DNA from: Candidatus Marsarchaeota archaeon
Lineage (GTDB): Archaea > Micrarchaeota > Micrarchaeia > Micrarchaeales > Micrarchaeaceae
Assembly (NCBI GenBank): GCA_023473665.1
Contig: JAMCYM010000003.1
Span: 225,993 to 289,992, forward strand
Reading direction: 5' to 3'
DNA length: 64,000 nucleotides
Shown here: positions 41,538 through 48,926 of the stretch, one piece after another
Position numbering within the stretch: position 1 is the stretch's first letter
How the letters are laid out: each line of letters starts with the position of its first letter
Translations under genes and position numbers: made by a program
Notes under the pieces: model-generated
What the model saw: the letters and a program-made list of their open reading frames with translations, nothing else
The model's database searches: none
What the model was told of the DNA's origin: nothing

Positions 41538-42620
41538 CTACTTTGTTATCTGGTAGCCTTTCACTGTTTCATAGAGCTCACGCGCCTTGGCGTTCTTCTC
41601 AAAGTGCTCCCTTATCGGCCTGACCTTCCTCTCGAGCTGCTCCGCTACGTAGGCCTTGAGGTCGGCCGGATGTATGAGCCCCTTCTCATAGTGCCTTACC
41701 AGATCGCTGAAATCCTTCAGCTCTATCTGGCCCCCGAACTTCTGTGGCCTGTCTATGGTAATCGGCTCTGACTTGTCTTCCACGATAAGCATGTCGATAA
41801 AGTTTATGATCGGGTTCCCTTCTACGATTTTTTCCGGGCAGTATGCCGAGTCTATCTTCCTCTTTATGTCTGCTGCGCTGTCATGCACCAATATGGAGGA
41901 GTTTGTGTCTGATTTGGACATCTTGAAGCTCATGAGCCCCTCCTCGTCCTTGCCATTTATGCCCTGCGGCACGCCTCTCAGGCCGAGCAGGTAGGGGTGA
42001 TGCACGGCCACAGGCACCTTCCAGCCATACCTGTGCGCCACCTCTCTCGCGAGTATGTTGGCCTTCCTCTGGTCGATGCCCAGCTGACAGATGTCTATGT
42101 CCATCTGGAATATGTCGGTTACCTGCATGGCAGGATAGTAGAGTTGCGCCACTTCGAGCGCCTCGCCCTCCTTCCTGCCCATTATCGTGATGGCGCGCCT
42201 TGCCCTGTCAAGCGATATGGCCTTGCCAACAGTGAGGAACCGGTCCCAGTAAGAGAAGTTGTCCATGAGGTCCTTGGCCCAGACGACTTTCACCTTGTCC
42301 ATGTCTATGCCTGCGGCCTTCCACACCTCGACAAAGTACTCGCCGGCCTTCCTTATGTGGTCTATATCGCCGCCGAGCTTCTTGTTCACGAAAGCGAAGT
42401 AGTCCGCTATGTAGAGGTTGAATCTGATGCCTATGCCAAGCATCTTCTTTACGTTCTTGGCGCGCAGCAGGCCGAAGTGTATGGCCGCGAGGCCGGATGG
42501 CTCGAAACCATCATATGCCAGCGGGTGCTCCTTCGTCTCGAAGAGGTGCCGGAGCTCCTCCTCGGTGACTATCTCCTGGGCGAAGCTCTTTATTACCGCT
42601 ATCTTCCCTTCCGCATCCAT
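41538..42620 (-). CDS. tyrS: Tyrosyl-tRNA synthetase
   Basis: A 360-residue class I synthetase of archaeal/eukaryotic type. Residues include the Tyr-binding LAYDGFEPSGLAAIHFGLL (HIGH-equivalent), QLYYPAMQVTDIFQMDIDIC with GIDQRKANILAREVA, and the KMSKS loop in SFKMSKSDTNSSIL. The C-terminal anticodon-binding part is short, as in archaeal TyrRS. The ATG start is clear. It is transcribed divergently from no close neighbour; the MFS gene ends about 40 bases upstream on the same strand. Confidence 0.93.
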   Translation of the reverse strand: MDAEGKIAVIKSFAQEIVTEEELRHLFETKEHPLAYDGFEPSGLAAIHFGLLRAKNVKKMLGIGIRFNLYIADYFAFVNKKLGGDIDHIRKAGEYFVEVWKAAGIDMDKVKVVWAKDLMDNFSYWDRFLTVGKAISLDRARRAITIMGRKEGEALEVAQLYYPAMQVTDIFQMDIDICQLGIDQRKANILAREVAHRYGWKVPVAVHHPYLLGLRGVPQGINGKDEEGLMSFKMSKSDTNSSILVHDSAADIKRKIDSAYCPEKIVEGNPIINFIDMLIVEDKSEPITIDRPQKFGGQIELKDFSDLVRHYEKGLIHPADLKAYVAEQLERKVRPIREHFEKNAKARELYETVKGYQITK

Positions 42621-42661
42621 TGAACCGCATTATACATGCCAACAAAGCCTTTAAGTCTTCT

Positions 42662-44680
42662 CTATGGCGCGGTGCCAGCCCTCGCGCGCACTGTCGTCGC
42701 TATAAGGTAGCCGGCTGCCACGGCGAGAATGCCCGCGAGTATGAACGCGAACCAGTAGCCTATGTAGAACGAGAGATAGCCTGCCATGAGCGCGCCGGCA
42801 AGCGAGCCAAGGCCGGCCATGCCGCTGTATACGCCGAGCTTCCTGCCCCTTTTTTCGTCGCCCAGCGCCTCGAAGAGTATGGTGTTGAACGCTGTGTAAA
42901 ATAGCGCGTACGCCATGCCTGCAGCAATAGGATAGAGAATGAAGCCGCCGACGAAGTTCGCAGCGCCTCCCAGCACAAGGAATATGACTCCCAGCGCCGC
43001 ATAGCCTACGCCGCGAACCTCAAGCGATGTCGTCGCAACTCCGAGCTTGTTTCCCCTGCGCTCCGCGAACCTGCCCGAATTGTAGAACGCCATCGTCTGG
43101 ATTATGTAGCCCATCAGCAGCACAAGCAGCACCTGGAAGTTGTCAAGGCCCTTGAAGCGCAGGCCCGCGGGATATGCCGTGTTGAATATGGTCGCGCTGA
43201 CGTAGAACGTCAGCGTCGCGGCATACAGCATGTTCAGGTTGGTCTTCGCGGGCATCCTGAGCAGCTTTGACGTTGAGAGCTTTGCGATGAAAGCCCTCGT
43301 TCCGTCGATTGTCATTTTCCTCAGGAAGATGAAGCGCGACGTGATGAGATGGCTGTTGAACGCATGCACGCTGCCAAGCAGCGAGCGCCTCTCGAGGAGC
43401 CTGGCAGGCTCTTTTATGAGCCCGGTCATCAGCAGGGCAGCCACGGCGAACGGAACCAGCGCGAGTATGAACGCGAACCAGTAGCCTATGTAGAACGAGA
43501 GATAGCCTGCCATGAGCGCGCCGGCAAGCGAGCCAAGGCCGGCCATGCCGCTGTATACGCCGAGCTTCCTGCCCCTTTTTTCGTCGCCCAGCGCCTCGAA
43601 GAGTATGGTGTTGAACGCTGTGTAAAATAGCGCGTACGCCATGCCTGCAGCAATAGGATAGAGAATGAAGCCGCCGACGAAGTTCGCAGCGCCTCCCAGC
43701 ACAAGGAATATGACTCCCAGCGCCGCATAGCCTACGCCGCGAACCTCAAGCGATGTCGTCGCAACTCCGAGCTTGTTTCCCCTGCGCTCCGCGAACCTGC
43801 CCGAATTGTAGAACGCCATCGTCTGGATTATGTAGCCCATCAGCAGCACAAGCAGCACCTGGAAGTTGTCAAGGCCCTTGAAGCGCAGGCCCGCGGGATA
43901 TGCCGTGTTGAATATGGTCGCGCTGACGTAGAACGTCAGCGTCGCGGCATACAGCATGTTCAGGTTGGTCTTCGCGGGCATCCTGAGCAGCTTTGACGTT
44001 GAGAGCTTTGCGATGAAAGCCCTCGTTCCGTCGATTGTCATTTTCCTCAGGAAGATGAAGCGCGACGTGATGAGATGGCTGTTGAACGCATGCACGCTGC
44101 CAAGCAGCGAGCGCCTCTCGAGGAGCCTGGCAGGCTCTTTTATGAGCCCGGTCATCAGCAGGGCAGCCACGGCGAACGGAACCAGCGCGAGCATTATGAT
44201 ACCGATTCCGACGAAACCAGATAGGAACGTCACCAGCATGAAGCCGGCCATGCCGCCAAGCGCCATGAACATCTGCAGCCTGGAGAAGCCCTCGGCCCAG
44301 CGCTCCTTGGAATTTGTCTCCATAATGAGCAGGTTCATCGGCATGCTGTTGGCAGTTATCATGAATGAGAGCACGCCGTAGCTCACTATGATCATGATTA
44401 TGGACCTGAACGCGTACATCGCGAGCAGCGAGCCTATCAGGCCGATGAAAGAGAGCGCGATGAACACTCGGCGCCTGTTGTACGTGTCGATGAGCCGCCC
44501 CCAGAATATGCTCGCCAGCACCCACAGCGCATTCGAGAACGTTATGGCGTAAGATGCGTCAATGACGCTGCCATGAAGGTCAAGTATGTAAAGTATGACG
44601 AGGCTGGAGAGCGTGCCGTACGCAATCTGGTAGGGAATGTTGAGATACATCCATCTGCCAGGCCTGTCTGCCTCAGCCAT
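42662..44680 (-). CDS. Major facilitator superfamily transporter with an in-frame internal duplication
   Basis: A 672-residue membrane protein. Without one copy of a 726-bp repeat it would be about 430 residues, the normal MFS size with twelve membrane segments. MFS features include SFIGLIGSLLAMYAF after the N-terminal loop FWGRLIDTYNRRRVF and, in the second half, GRFAERRGNKLGVATTSLEV and GDEKRGRKLGVYSGMAGLGS. The duplication repeats 242 residues from the middle to near the end, adding about six extra membrane segments in frame. The substrate is unknown. The ATG at 44680 is used. Whether the long form is made, or the repeat is an assembly error, is open. Confidence 0.8.
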   Translation of the reverse strand: MAEADRPGRWMYLNIPYQIAYGTLSSLVILYILDLHGSVIDASYAITFSNALWVLASIFWGRLIDTYNRRRVFIALSFIGLIGSLLAMYAFRSIIMIIVSYGVLSFMITANSMPMNLLIMETNSKERWAEGFSRLQMFMALGGMAGFMLVTFLSGFVGIGIIMLALVPFAVAALLMTGLIKEPARLLERRSLLGSVHAFNSHLITSRFIFLRKMTIDGTRAFIAKLSTSKLLRMPAKTNLNMLYAATLTFYVSATIFNTAYPAGLRFKGLDNFQVLLVLLMGYIIQTMAFYNSGRFAERRGNKLGVATTSLEVRGVGYAALGVIFLVLGGAANFVGGFILYPIAAGMAYALFYTAFNTILFEALGDEKRGRKLGVYSGMAGLGSLAGALMAGYLSFYIGYWFAFILALVPFAVAALLMTGLIKEPARLLERRSLLGSVHAFNSHLITSRFIFLRKMTIDGTRAFIAKLSTSKLLRMPAKTNLNMLYAATLTFYVSATIFNTAYPAGLRFKGLDNFQVLLVLLMGYIIQTMAFYNSGRFAERRGNKLGVATTSLEVRGVGYAALGVIFLVLGGAANFVGGFILYPIAAGMAYALFYTAFNTILFEALGDEKRGRKLGVYSGMAGLGSLAGALMAGYLSFYIGYWFAFILAGILAVAAGYLIATTVRARAGTAP
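42740..44191. repeat. Perfect tandem duplication, 2 x 726 bp, within the MFS gene
   Basis: Unit 1 is 42740-43465 and unit 2 is 43466-44191, apparently identical. CGCGAG occurs just before unit 1 (42734-42739), at the junction (43460-43465) and at the end (44186-44191), consistent with a duplication guided by 6-bp microhomology. 726 is a multiple of three, so the reading frame is kept. Confidence 0.9.
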
Positions 44681-44742
44681 CAAAGCACCAATGGATTCGC
44701 ACTCACCCTGTCCCTGCGCGCATGCTGCTGCCTATGCATGCA

Positions 44743-45093
44743 CTACTCCTGCCCCACGACATAGACTAGGCTGCCCTCAGCTACCGGCTCATCGGTCTTT
44801 ATGCCGACGTCGTCGCCATTCTTTGCCTCGCTGACGTCCTGCCTCTCTATCTGCATGCTCGACACCTTCTGCCTGAGCCGCGCCTCGCCCTTCACCACCT
44901 CTATCGTGTCGCCAACCTTCAGGTGCCCGGTAAGCACCACCGCGGCCACGCCGATTTTGCTGAAGAAGTGCTCGACCTTGCCCACAAGGACGCGTTGCTC
45001 GCCAGGCCCTTCCTGCTGGTGTTCCCTGGCATCGAGTTCATTCTGGTCGTTTACGAGGGAGTCTATGTTGTCCGCATTGCCCTTTCCCCACAT
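44743..45093 (-). CDS. EF-Tu domain 2-like translation factor-related protein
   Basis: A 116-residue protein with a charged N-terminus (about 1-32), followed by one beta-barrel domain like domain 2 of translational GTPases: VGKVEHFFSKIGVAAVVLTG, then LKVGDTIEV, and NGDDVGIKTDEPVAEGSLVY near the end. No GTPase domain is attached. Similar stand-alone barrels are known in archaea and annotated as elongation factor-like proteins; they may bind RNA or ribosomes, but no role is established. Confidence 0.75.
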   Translation of the reverse strand: MWGKGNADNIDSLVNDQNELDAREHQQEGPGEQRVLVGKVEHFFSKIGVAAVVLTGHLKVGDTIEVVKGEARLRQKVSSMQIERQDVSEAKNGDDVGIKTDEPVAEGSLVYVVGQE

Positions 45094-45193
45094 TGGACCA
45101 CTGCTAATCCATGCAAATCGCAGTATTAAATAACAGTCGGTAAGGGCCCCGTAGCAAGGGCGCAGGGATGCCTATGCTCGGCCAATTGCCTGC

Positions 45194-46183
45194 TCAAACG
45201 CCCTGCTGCTGCTTTGCGGCGGCCGTGCCCATATAGCCAAGCTGTTTGGCCGAGCGCATCGCAAGCACGTATCCGGCATAACCCAATACGATTACGCTTA
45301 TTATTACAAGGAAGAAGCCTATGCCCAGCGAGTCAAGGTTGTGCACCTTTATGCCAGTTGCTATAGCGAAACCGAGAATCTGCGGGAATGTAAGTATCAG
45401 CGCTCCTCCTACAATGAACACGATCCCGCCGTACTTCAGCACGAAAGTTGACATGTAGACGGATACGAAGCGCAGCCCCTTCTCGGTAAGCTTTTTGATC
45501 TTGCGCATGTACCCGCCGAAGAACGCTCCGAACGCTATCTGCATCGTCATCGTGCCGAGCCCGAAGAGCGCGCCAGGCAGCCAGCCCAGCCATGCTGAGT
45601 GCATTGCAGGAGAGAGCACCGTGTATATGATGAGTGCGAATGCGCCGAATCCGAATCCCGCTATGAAGCCATGCACGAGCGCGAGCTTTGAAGGCACCGG
45701 CTTAGTGGATATGCTGTCATCGCAGCAGAGTGCAGGATTTACCTTGTGCTCAAGCTCTAGGTGTTGTTCCTTGCTGCCGTGCTTGTGTATGCCGAGCGCC
45801 TCGCCGAGCCTCTCCTCAATGTAGTGCCAGTGAGGGTACCTGCCCCTTCCGGCTATGTAGAACCCCGCGCCGGCCATCGCTATGCCGACTATTATGTAGG
45901 TGACGCCGAACGCGAAGTTCGACATGAAAATAGCCGCGAGTGCGAAGAATGCGATCTCAGAGAGTATTGCGCGCTGCACAGTGAAGCCCGTGGAGAACAG
46001 GAGCCCTGCCTTCGCTCCTCCTTTTACGCTGTAGCTGCCTATCGCATACGAGAACGTTATCGGCCACGTGTGCTCATCGGGCGTTATTCCGTGTATTATG
46101 CCAAGGACGTACGAAAGTATGATCGCCTCGAGTATCGTCACGTTGGTTGGATTCCAAAAATTGAGGTTTAACGCTATAGGCAT
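45194..46183 (-). CDS. NicO/RcnA-like divalent metal transporter
   Basis: A 329-residue protein with about eight hydrophobic segments. The first contains SYVLGIIHGITPDEHTWPITF, a His/Asp/Glu motif like the metal-binding H-x4-D-H of Ni/Co transporters. A second metal-like motif is LALVHGFIAGFGFGAFALII. The central loop is rich in His and Cys (YPHWHYIEER, HKHGSKEQH, ALCCDD), typical of metal-binding loops. The ATG at 46183, 11 bases after the DtxR-type regulator, is preferred over 46234, which overlaps that gene. Nickel, cobalt, iron or manganese transport, in or out, cannot be decided. Confidence 0.7.
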   Translation of the reverse strand: MPIALNLNFWNPTNVTILEAIILSYVLGIIHGITPDEHTWPITFSYAIGSYSVKGGAKAGLLFSTGFTVQRAILSEIAFFALAAIFMSNFAFGVTYIIVGIAMAGAGFYIAGRGRYPHWHYIEERLGEALGIHKHGSKEQHLELEHKVNPALCCDDSISTKPVPSKLALVHGFIAGFGFGAFALIIYTVLSPAMHSAWLGWLPGALFGLGTMTMQIAFGAFFGGYMRKIKKLTEKGLRFVSVYMSTFVLKYGGIVFIVGGALILTFPQILGFAIATGIKVHNLDSLGIGFFLVIISVIVLGYAGYVLAMRSAKQLGYMGTAAAKQQQGV

Positions 46184-46194
46184 GTCGCACCACG

Positions 46195-46590
46195 TTAATT
46201 CCGCACCGGCCGTATCGGCTTGCCATGGGGGCAAAGCCCTGGCTCGCGCAGCTTTTCAAAGATCTTTATCGCGGTCTTGTTGCTTATCAGGAAGTCCAGC
46301 TTGTTGCACTCGCTGCATGCCTCTTTCACTCCGACGCCGTTTCTTGCAAGGAGCGTCTCAATGACCCTGTGCCTGAACCTTATGCCGTCCTCTTCCTCCA
46401 TCCCGAGCCGGGTCATCTCCACCAGGCCATCCTTGCTCCTCTTCACCATTCCGGCCCCGGCAAGCCTTTTCACGAGCATATAGGCGGTAGACGGCTTTAT
46501 GCCTAGCCTTTTGCTCAGGCGCGTGAGCTTTATGCTGCCTTCATCTGCTATCACCGCGAGGCAGTCCTTCTCTCTCCTGGTTATCCCCAT
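46195..46590 (-). CDS. DtxR/MntR-family metal-dependent regulator
   Basis: A 131-residue protein with an N-terminal winged helix (TRREKDCLAVIADEGSIKLT; LSKRLGIKPSTAYMLVKRLA) and a DtxR-type dimerisation and metal-binding domain (EDGIRFRHRVIETLLARNGV; CSECNKLDFLISNKTAIKIF; CPHGKPI). The C-terminal SH3-like domain of long DtxR proteins is missing, as in MntR. Cys residues in ACSECNKLD replace some usual His/Glu ligands, so the metal preference may differ. GGTGG lies before the ATG, and two palindromes directly upstream suggest it represses its own operon with the transporter. Confidence 0.85.
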   Translation of the reverse strand: MGITRREKDCLAVIADEGSIKLTRLSKRLGIKPSTAYMLVKRLAGAGMVKRSKDGLVEMTRLGMEEEDGIRFRHRVIETLLARNGVGVKEACSECNKLDFLISNKTAIKIFEKLREPGLCPHGKPIRPVRN

Positions 46591-46606
46591 GTCAGTGCCA
46601 CCAATA

Positions 46607-46645
46607 ATTTAGTATTATACTAAATAATTTAGTATGCTACTAATT
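46607..46645 (-). promoter_or_regulatory. Paired operator palindromes upstream of the DtxR-type gene
   Basis: ATTTAGTATTATACTAAAT (46607-46625) is a perfect palindrome around its central base. ATTTAGTATGCTACTAATT (46627-46645) is a near copy exactly 20 bp away, two helical turns. Both lie 17-55 bases before the start codon, where a TATA box and transcription start are expected. This fits cooperative binding by the regulator encoded next to it. Binding itself is inferred. Confidence 0.75.
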
Positions 46646-46702
46646 AATAAGGCTTTCGTATTGGAGCATCGAGTCTCTGATTTGGTTGCAGCCTTACAGA
46701 AT

Positions 46703-47200
46703 TCACTTTGCGAACCTTATGTAAATCCTACGGTACTGCAGCAGCACCGCCGCTACCAGAACTACGATTATTGTAAGGTATGCGTACAGGAATGGGGAGG
46801 CGCTGCCCTTGACACTGGAGCCTATGCTGATCGTCAAAACTACGCTCAGCACTCCCAAAAATGCGATTACCAATGCGTGCACCGTGAATATCATGCTGAA
46901 CGCAATGCTCTGCTTGTTCTTGCCGTCCTTCTGCTCCCCGATATGATAGAACAGCGAAGGCAGGTTCATAAGGTATGGGTATCTCTCGAATAGCGTGTAC
47001 CTGTATCTGATTATCAGAAGGAGCACCACCAGTACGCACGTGAACACAAACGGAGCTATGAACAATGCCGTTGTCCTGCTTGTGGTCCCTAAATAATGCG
47101 CACCTACAATCCAAGCAGAGAGAACAAGCAGCACTCCAATAACGATTAGTACCTTTGCCGCTCCTTCAAGCCCGTATCTATTAAGCGTTCTTCCGGCCAT
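46703..47200 (-). CDS. Four-span membrane protein, unknown function
   Basis: A 165-residue protein with hydrophobic segments at about 15-34, 43-63, 100-124 and 134-155, and a hydrophilic cytosolic loop between the second and third (RYRYTLFERYPYLMNLPSLF, EQKDGKNKQ). No family was recognised. A TATA box lies 25 bases upstream of the ATG, so the message is probably leaderless. It lies between the metal-regulated operon and the tRNA-Thr island and has moderate GC content, so it probably belongs to the chromosome rather than to the island. Confidence 0.6.
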   Translation of the reverse strand: MAGRTLNRYGLEGAAKVLIVIGVLLVLSAWIVGAHYLGTTSRTTALFIAPFVFTCVLVVLLLIIRYRYTLFERYPYLMNLPSLFYHIGEQKDGKNKQSIAFSMIFTVHALVIAFLGVLSVVLTISIGSSVKGSASPFLYAYLTIIVVLVAAVLLQYRRIYIRFAK

Positions 47201-47220
47201 AAGTATAACATCCAGTCAGA

Positions 47221-47229
47221 CTATATAAG
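47221..47229 (-). promoter_or_regulatory. TATA box of the four-span membrane protein gene
   Basis: CTTATATAG on the minus strand is centred about 25 bases before the ATG at 47200. The spacing places the transcription start at the start codon. It lies outside the island, which begins at 47258. Confidence 0.6.
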
Positions 47230-47257
47230 CCTTATGGGACTTAAACTGAATTTCAGA

Positions 47258-47270
47258 AGCCCCGAGAGGG
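47258..47270. repeat. Left attachment-site copy of the tRNA-Thr island
   Basis: AGCCCCGAGAGGG is identical to 48765-48777. It consists of the discriminator, 3' acceptor strand and first five T-stem positions of tRNA-Thr(CGT), read on the plus strand. The flanking bases differ, so the match ends sharply at 13 bp. Confidence 0.8.
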
Positions 47271-47372
47271 CACGCCTCCACGCAAGCCAACTCACAATTG
47301 ACAAGAGTTGAAATACTTCTATTTGCTGTACTGGTTTTGGGTGTATTTGTGCATCTTCTGTTGCATTTGTAA

Positions 47373-48551
47373 CTAATACAAAAATCCGAATAAAAATAAA
47401 GGTATCTTGTTTTCTTGGAAATCGATCGAATCTACTGCAATGTAATCGGCATTGCTTGTCTTCCTCCATTTGCCGCTTACTTCTATAACTGTTCCATTTA
47501 CTGCAAAATCTGGGGTCTTTTCTCCCCTTTCTGTTTTAAAGTAACAGTTTGGCTTCACACAATTCACAAAAAACTCTTCCCTTTTTGCCCCAATATCGGT
47601 ATCTGCCTTTTGTGAACTATTAAGGGCCTGGCGGAAAGGTATGCTTAAGAATATCTTCGGCTCCTTCCTAAAGCCCTCTTTGCATGGAAAGAGCTGCAAA
47701 ATAATCCCAACCTTCGAAAGGTCGTTTATGAATTTTATTGCTGTTACCTTGCTTATTTCCAAATAACTTGCTATACTTGAGTAGCTTACCTCATACGGTC
47801 CCGAGGCAGCCACTTTATAAAGCAGCTTATAAAGCTTGTTTGTCGAATTTATGTCAATCTCTTTAAGGCTTGCCAAATCAGTAACAAGCATCTTTTCTAT
47901 AGTATTTAGTATCGCTTCTGGGTATTCTTTCTCAATATCATCATATAATATGCCTCCATATCTATAGTATTCTTCCATATACGGGGCAAATCTTGCATAC
48001 TTTGTTAAAATATCCCTGCGTTTTGGAAGGTGAATAAGGTCATCAAAATGCACAGATTCTAAATTCTCGTTTTTCTTTATATTCAAATATTCTCTTAAAG
48101 AGGCAGGTTTCAACTCGTGCATTATTGCGCGCCTGCTAAGGTCTGCACCTTTTTGCAATTCAATTGCCGAAGAACCTGTGAATATTATGTTTGCATTGCC
48201 TTCGTCATAAAGCGTTTTAATATCCGAAGTCCAACCTGATCTTGTATGGATTTCGTCTATATACATATTCTTATATCCTTTATCTAAAGCATATGATACT
48301 ATATCATAAATGTCATACTTTAACAGATATTTTGCATCTACCGGTATATAAAGTGATTTTTCTTTTAAGGCGGCCAACTGCAGCAGAAGAACTGTTTTGC
48401 CAATGCCTCTTATCCCATATATGCCATGGTAAAATTTTGGCGATGCTGCCTTGAGTTCTTCAAAAATGTACCTATGTTTGCCTAAACGCTTTGCTTTTTC
48501 TATCTGCTTTCCGCTGTTAAGCTCTAGCCTTGAAAATATCTCGCTTTCCAT
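47373..48551 (-). CDS. AAA ATPase with a C-terminal DUF4143-like domain
   Basis: A 392-residue protein. The N-terminal AAA_14-type ATPase has Walker A IYGIRGIGKTVLLLQLA (about residues 43-59), Walker B KNMYIDEIHTRSGW near 94 and sensor 1 IIFTGSSAIEL near 121. A winged-helix-like part follows (SYSSIASYLEISKVTAIKFI), and the C-terminal domain (EEFFVNCVKPNCYF; GEKTPDFAVNGTVIEVSGKW) resembles the nuclease-like fold of DUF4143 proteins. Such ATPases are common in archaea and often found near mobile DNA; their function is unknown, with toxin-antitoxin or defence roles sometimes suggested. It is the only gene in the tRNA-Thr island. Confidence 0.82.
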   Translation of the reverse strand: MESEIFSRLELNSGKQIEKAKRLGKHRYIFEELKAASPKFYHGIYGIRGIGKTVLLLQLAALKEKSLYIPVDAKYLLKYDIYDIVSYALDKGYKNMYIDEIHTRSGWTSDIKTLYDEGNANIIFTGSSAIELQKGADLSRRAIMHELKPASLREYLNIKKNENLESVHFDDLIHLPKRRDILTKYARFAPYMEEYYRYGGILYDDIEKEYPEAILNTIEKMLVTDLASLKEIDINSTNKLYKLLYKVAASGPYEVSYSSIASYLEISKVTAIKFINDLSKVGIILQLFPCKEGFRKEPKIFLSIPFRQALNSSQKADTDIGAKREEFFVNCVKPNCYFKTERGEKTPDFAVNGTVIEVSGKWRKTSNADYIAVDSIDFQENKIPLFLFGFLY

Positions 48552-48588
48552 ATGGATCTATTGGTAATGATAATTATAAATACATTTT

Positions 48589-48636
48589 GTTTACTACAAT
48601 AAACGAAATGCATGCATCTTGTTTGTTATAATAAAC
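48589..48636 (-). promoter_or_regulatory. Repeated palindromic motif upstream of the island ATPase
   Basis: GTTTACTACAATAAAC (48589-48604) and GTTTGTTATAATAAAC (48621-48636) are imperfect palindromes of the same sequence, 32 bp apart (three helical turns). Between them lies the palindrome ATGCATGCAT (48608-48617). They sit 38-85 bases upstream of the ATPase start at 48551 and could be operators for self-regulation or recombinase arm sites. Confidence 0.5.
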
Positions 48637-48742
48637 CAAATAAACCTAATCTTAATCCATCAAACCATGTATAAAAGAGCATAAAAATAGACTCTTTTCT
48701 TTTAGGCCTTCATCGCCTTTATACTTTAGTATGAACCTAAGC

Positions 48743-48763
48743 GGGTTCCTTACTTAAAGTTAA
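48743..48763. repeat. Shared island border, copy at tRNA-Thr
   Basis: It matches 3268-3288 with one mismatch and lies one base from the attachment repeat, in the same orientation as beside tRNA-Arg(GCG). A further block (48647-48676) matches 3151-3180. Confidence 0.7.
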
Positions 48764-48764
48764 G

Positions 48765-48836
48765 AGCCCCGAGAGGGATTTGAACCCTCGGCTTCCAGTT
48801 TACGAAACTGGCACTCTACCGCTGAGTTACCGGGGC
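48765..48836 (-). tRNA. tRNA-Thr(CGT)
   Basis: On the minus strand, the acceptor GCCCCGG pairs with TCGGGGC (one G-U pair), and the discriminator is T, as usual in archaeal tRNA-Thr. The anticodon stem CCAGT/ACTGG holds the loop TTCGTAA, so the anticodon is CGT. CCA is not encoded. Its 3' end is duplicated at 47258-47270. Confidence 0.94.
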
Positions 48837-48926
48837 CTGCGCCGCCTTCCAATCCTATGCTTAGACATATAAAGCTTTAAAGATAAACGCAGTTGATTAC
48901 CTGATTAATTTGCTGAGGTATTGAGG

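Larger units (their letters stand above)
47258..48764. mobile_element. 1.51-kb AT-rich integrated island at tRNA-Thr(CGT) carrying an ATPase
   Basis: The island is flanked by 13-bp direct repeats: AGCCCCGAGAGGG at 47258-47270 and 48765-48777. The second copy is the 3' end of tRNA-Thr, starting exactly at the discriminator base. The cargo is one AAA ATPase gene reading away from the tRNA. No integrase is encoded. The tRNA-side border (48647-48676 and 48743-48763) matches the island at tRNA-Arg(GCG), although cargo and cargo orientation differ. The repeats and shared border are seen directly; integration and mobility are inferred. Confidence 0.78.

Noticed and set aside
43230..44381. Plus-strand open frames repeated across the MFS gene
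   Set aside because: These are antisense shadows of the duplicated transporter sequence.
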